Shown: piece by piece, positions 6,705 to 6,916 of the stretch
How the letters are laid out: each line of letters begins with the position of its first letter
Position numbering within the stretch: the stretch's first letter is position 1
DNA from: Gemmatimonadaceae bacterium
Lineage (GTDB): Bacteria > Gemmatimonadota > Gemmatimonadetes > Gemmatimonadales > Gemmatimonadaceae
NCBI GenBank assembly: GCA_025356185.1
Contig: JANXUN010000523.1
Span: 1 to 6,916 of the forward strand
DNA length: 6,916 nt
Direction: 5' to 3'
Translations under genes and position numbers: made by a program
Notes under the pieces: model-generated
Seen by the model: the letters and a program-made list of their open reading frames with translations, nothing else
The model's database searches: none
Told to the model about the DNA's origin: nothing

Positions 6705-6916
6705 ATGGCGTTTCGAGTACTGGTCACCGACGACGTCGATCCGGAAGGCGTGGCATTGTTGCTCGCTGAACCCGAGCTGCAGATCGACGAAGTGCCGACG
6801 CTGCCGCGCGACGAACTACTGCGGCGCATCAGCGATTACGACGCGATTGTCGGACGCAGTGCGACGCGCATTTCGTCGGAATTATTGCACGCCGCTACAA
6901 AACTGAAGGTTGTCGG
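6705..6916 (+). CDS. serA: D-3-phosphoglycerate dehydrogenase, N-terminal part (runs off the right edge)
   Basis: SerA oxidises 3-phosphoglycerate with NAD+, the first step of serine synthesis. Seventy codons are visible. They form the first part of the substrate-binding domain of D-2-hydroxyacid dehydrogenases: FRVLVTDDVDPEGVALL (3-19), YDAIVGRSATRIS (45-57) and LLHAATKLKVV (60-70), the run that normally leads into GRAGVGxDNID. Gly50-Arg51-Ser52 match the conserved substrate-binding turn. The nucleotide-binding domain and any ASB/ACT domain lie beyond the window, so another family member is possible, but this sequence type is most often SerA. The ATG at 6705 is the natural start of the first strand; no Shine-Dalgarno sequence is visible. 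The 80-nt gap from the MerR-like gene could allow co-transcription. Confidence 0.88.
   Translation, partial: MAFRVLVTDDVDPEGVALLLAEPELQIDEVPTLPRDELLRRISDYDAIVGRSATRISSELLHAATKLKVV

Overview
The window looks like chromosomal DNA from a GC-rich bacterium. It is tightly packed, with long ORFs on the + strand and one gene cut off on the - strand. Several proteins resemble ones I associate with Gemmatimonadota (Gemmatimonadaceae): the 'RxVRFYVxxGLL..PEGxGTAATYGYRHLLQ' MerR-like regulator, the zinc-ribbon/one-TM/TPR-like protein and a short-headed type I glutamine synthetase. This placement is inferred from family resemblance, not from a database search. Only one gene (1541) has a clear Shine-Dalgarno sequence. 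Three others have a TANNNT hexamer 6-9 nt before the start codon, which suggests leaderless or near-leaderless transcripts.

Layout. (1) 1-508, - strand: the N-terminal 169 codons of glutamine synthetase (glnA), running off the left edge. (2) 509-598: a short divergent intergenic region. (3) 599-1399: a zinc-ribbon, single-TM protein with a TPR-like extracytoplasmic part. (4) 1400-1540: a non-coding gap with a sigma70-type promoter candidate overlapping an inverted repeat. (5) 1541-2431: a very low-complexity protein with an acidic domain, a Gly8 tract, an AT-hook and a long Lys/Ala/Pro histone-H1-like tail, followed by a strong hairpin. (6) 2527-5438: a two-gene operon with an ATGA overlap, encoding a soluble PAS-GAF histidine kinase and an NtrC-type response regulator (REC, AAA+, Fis HTH). 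(7) 5590-6009: a stand-alone receiver protein that resembles the receiver of the preceding regulator. (8) 6079-6624: a MerR-like regulator. (9) 6705-6916: the N-terminus of a D-3-phosphoglycerate dehydrogenase (serA), running off the right edge.

How the parts may work together. The kinase and NtrC-like regulator very probably form a cognate pair, and the lone receiver could be a second output or a phosphate sink for the same kinase. The pair lies about 2 kb from glnA, so a role in nitrogen control is conceivable, but nothing in the sequence proves it and no sigma54 promoter was found in the intergenic regions. The most unusual protein is the acidic/AT-hook/H1-like one, an HMGA-plus-H1 style chimera that is probably a nucleoid or transcription-architecture factor. 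Two coding regions contain in-frame tandem repeats (12 bp and 15 bp) that could vary in length between strains.
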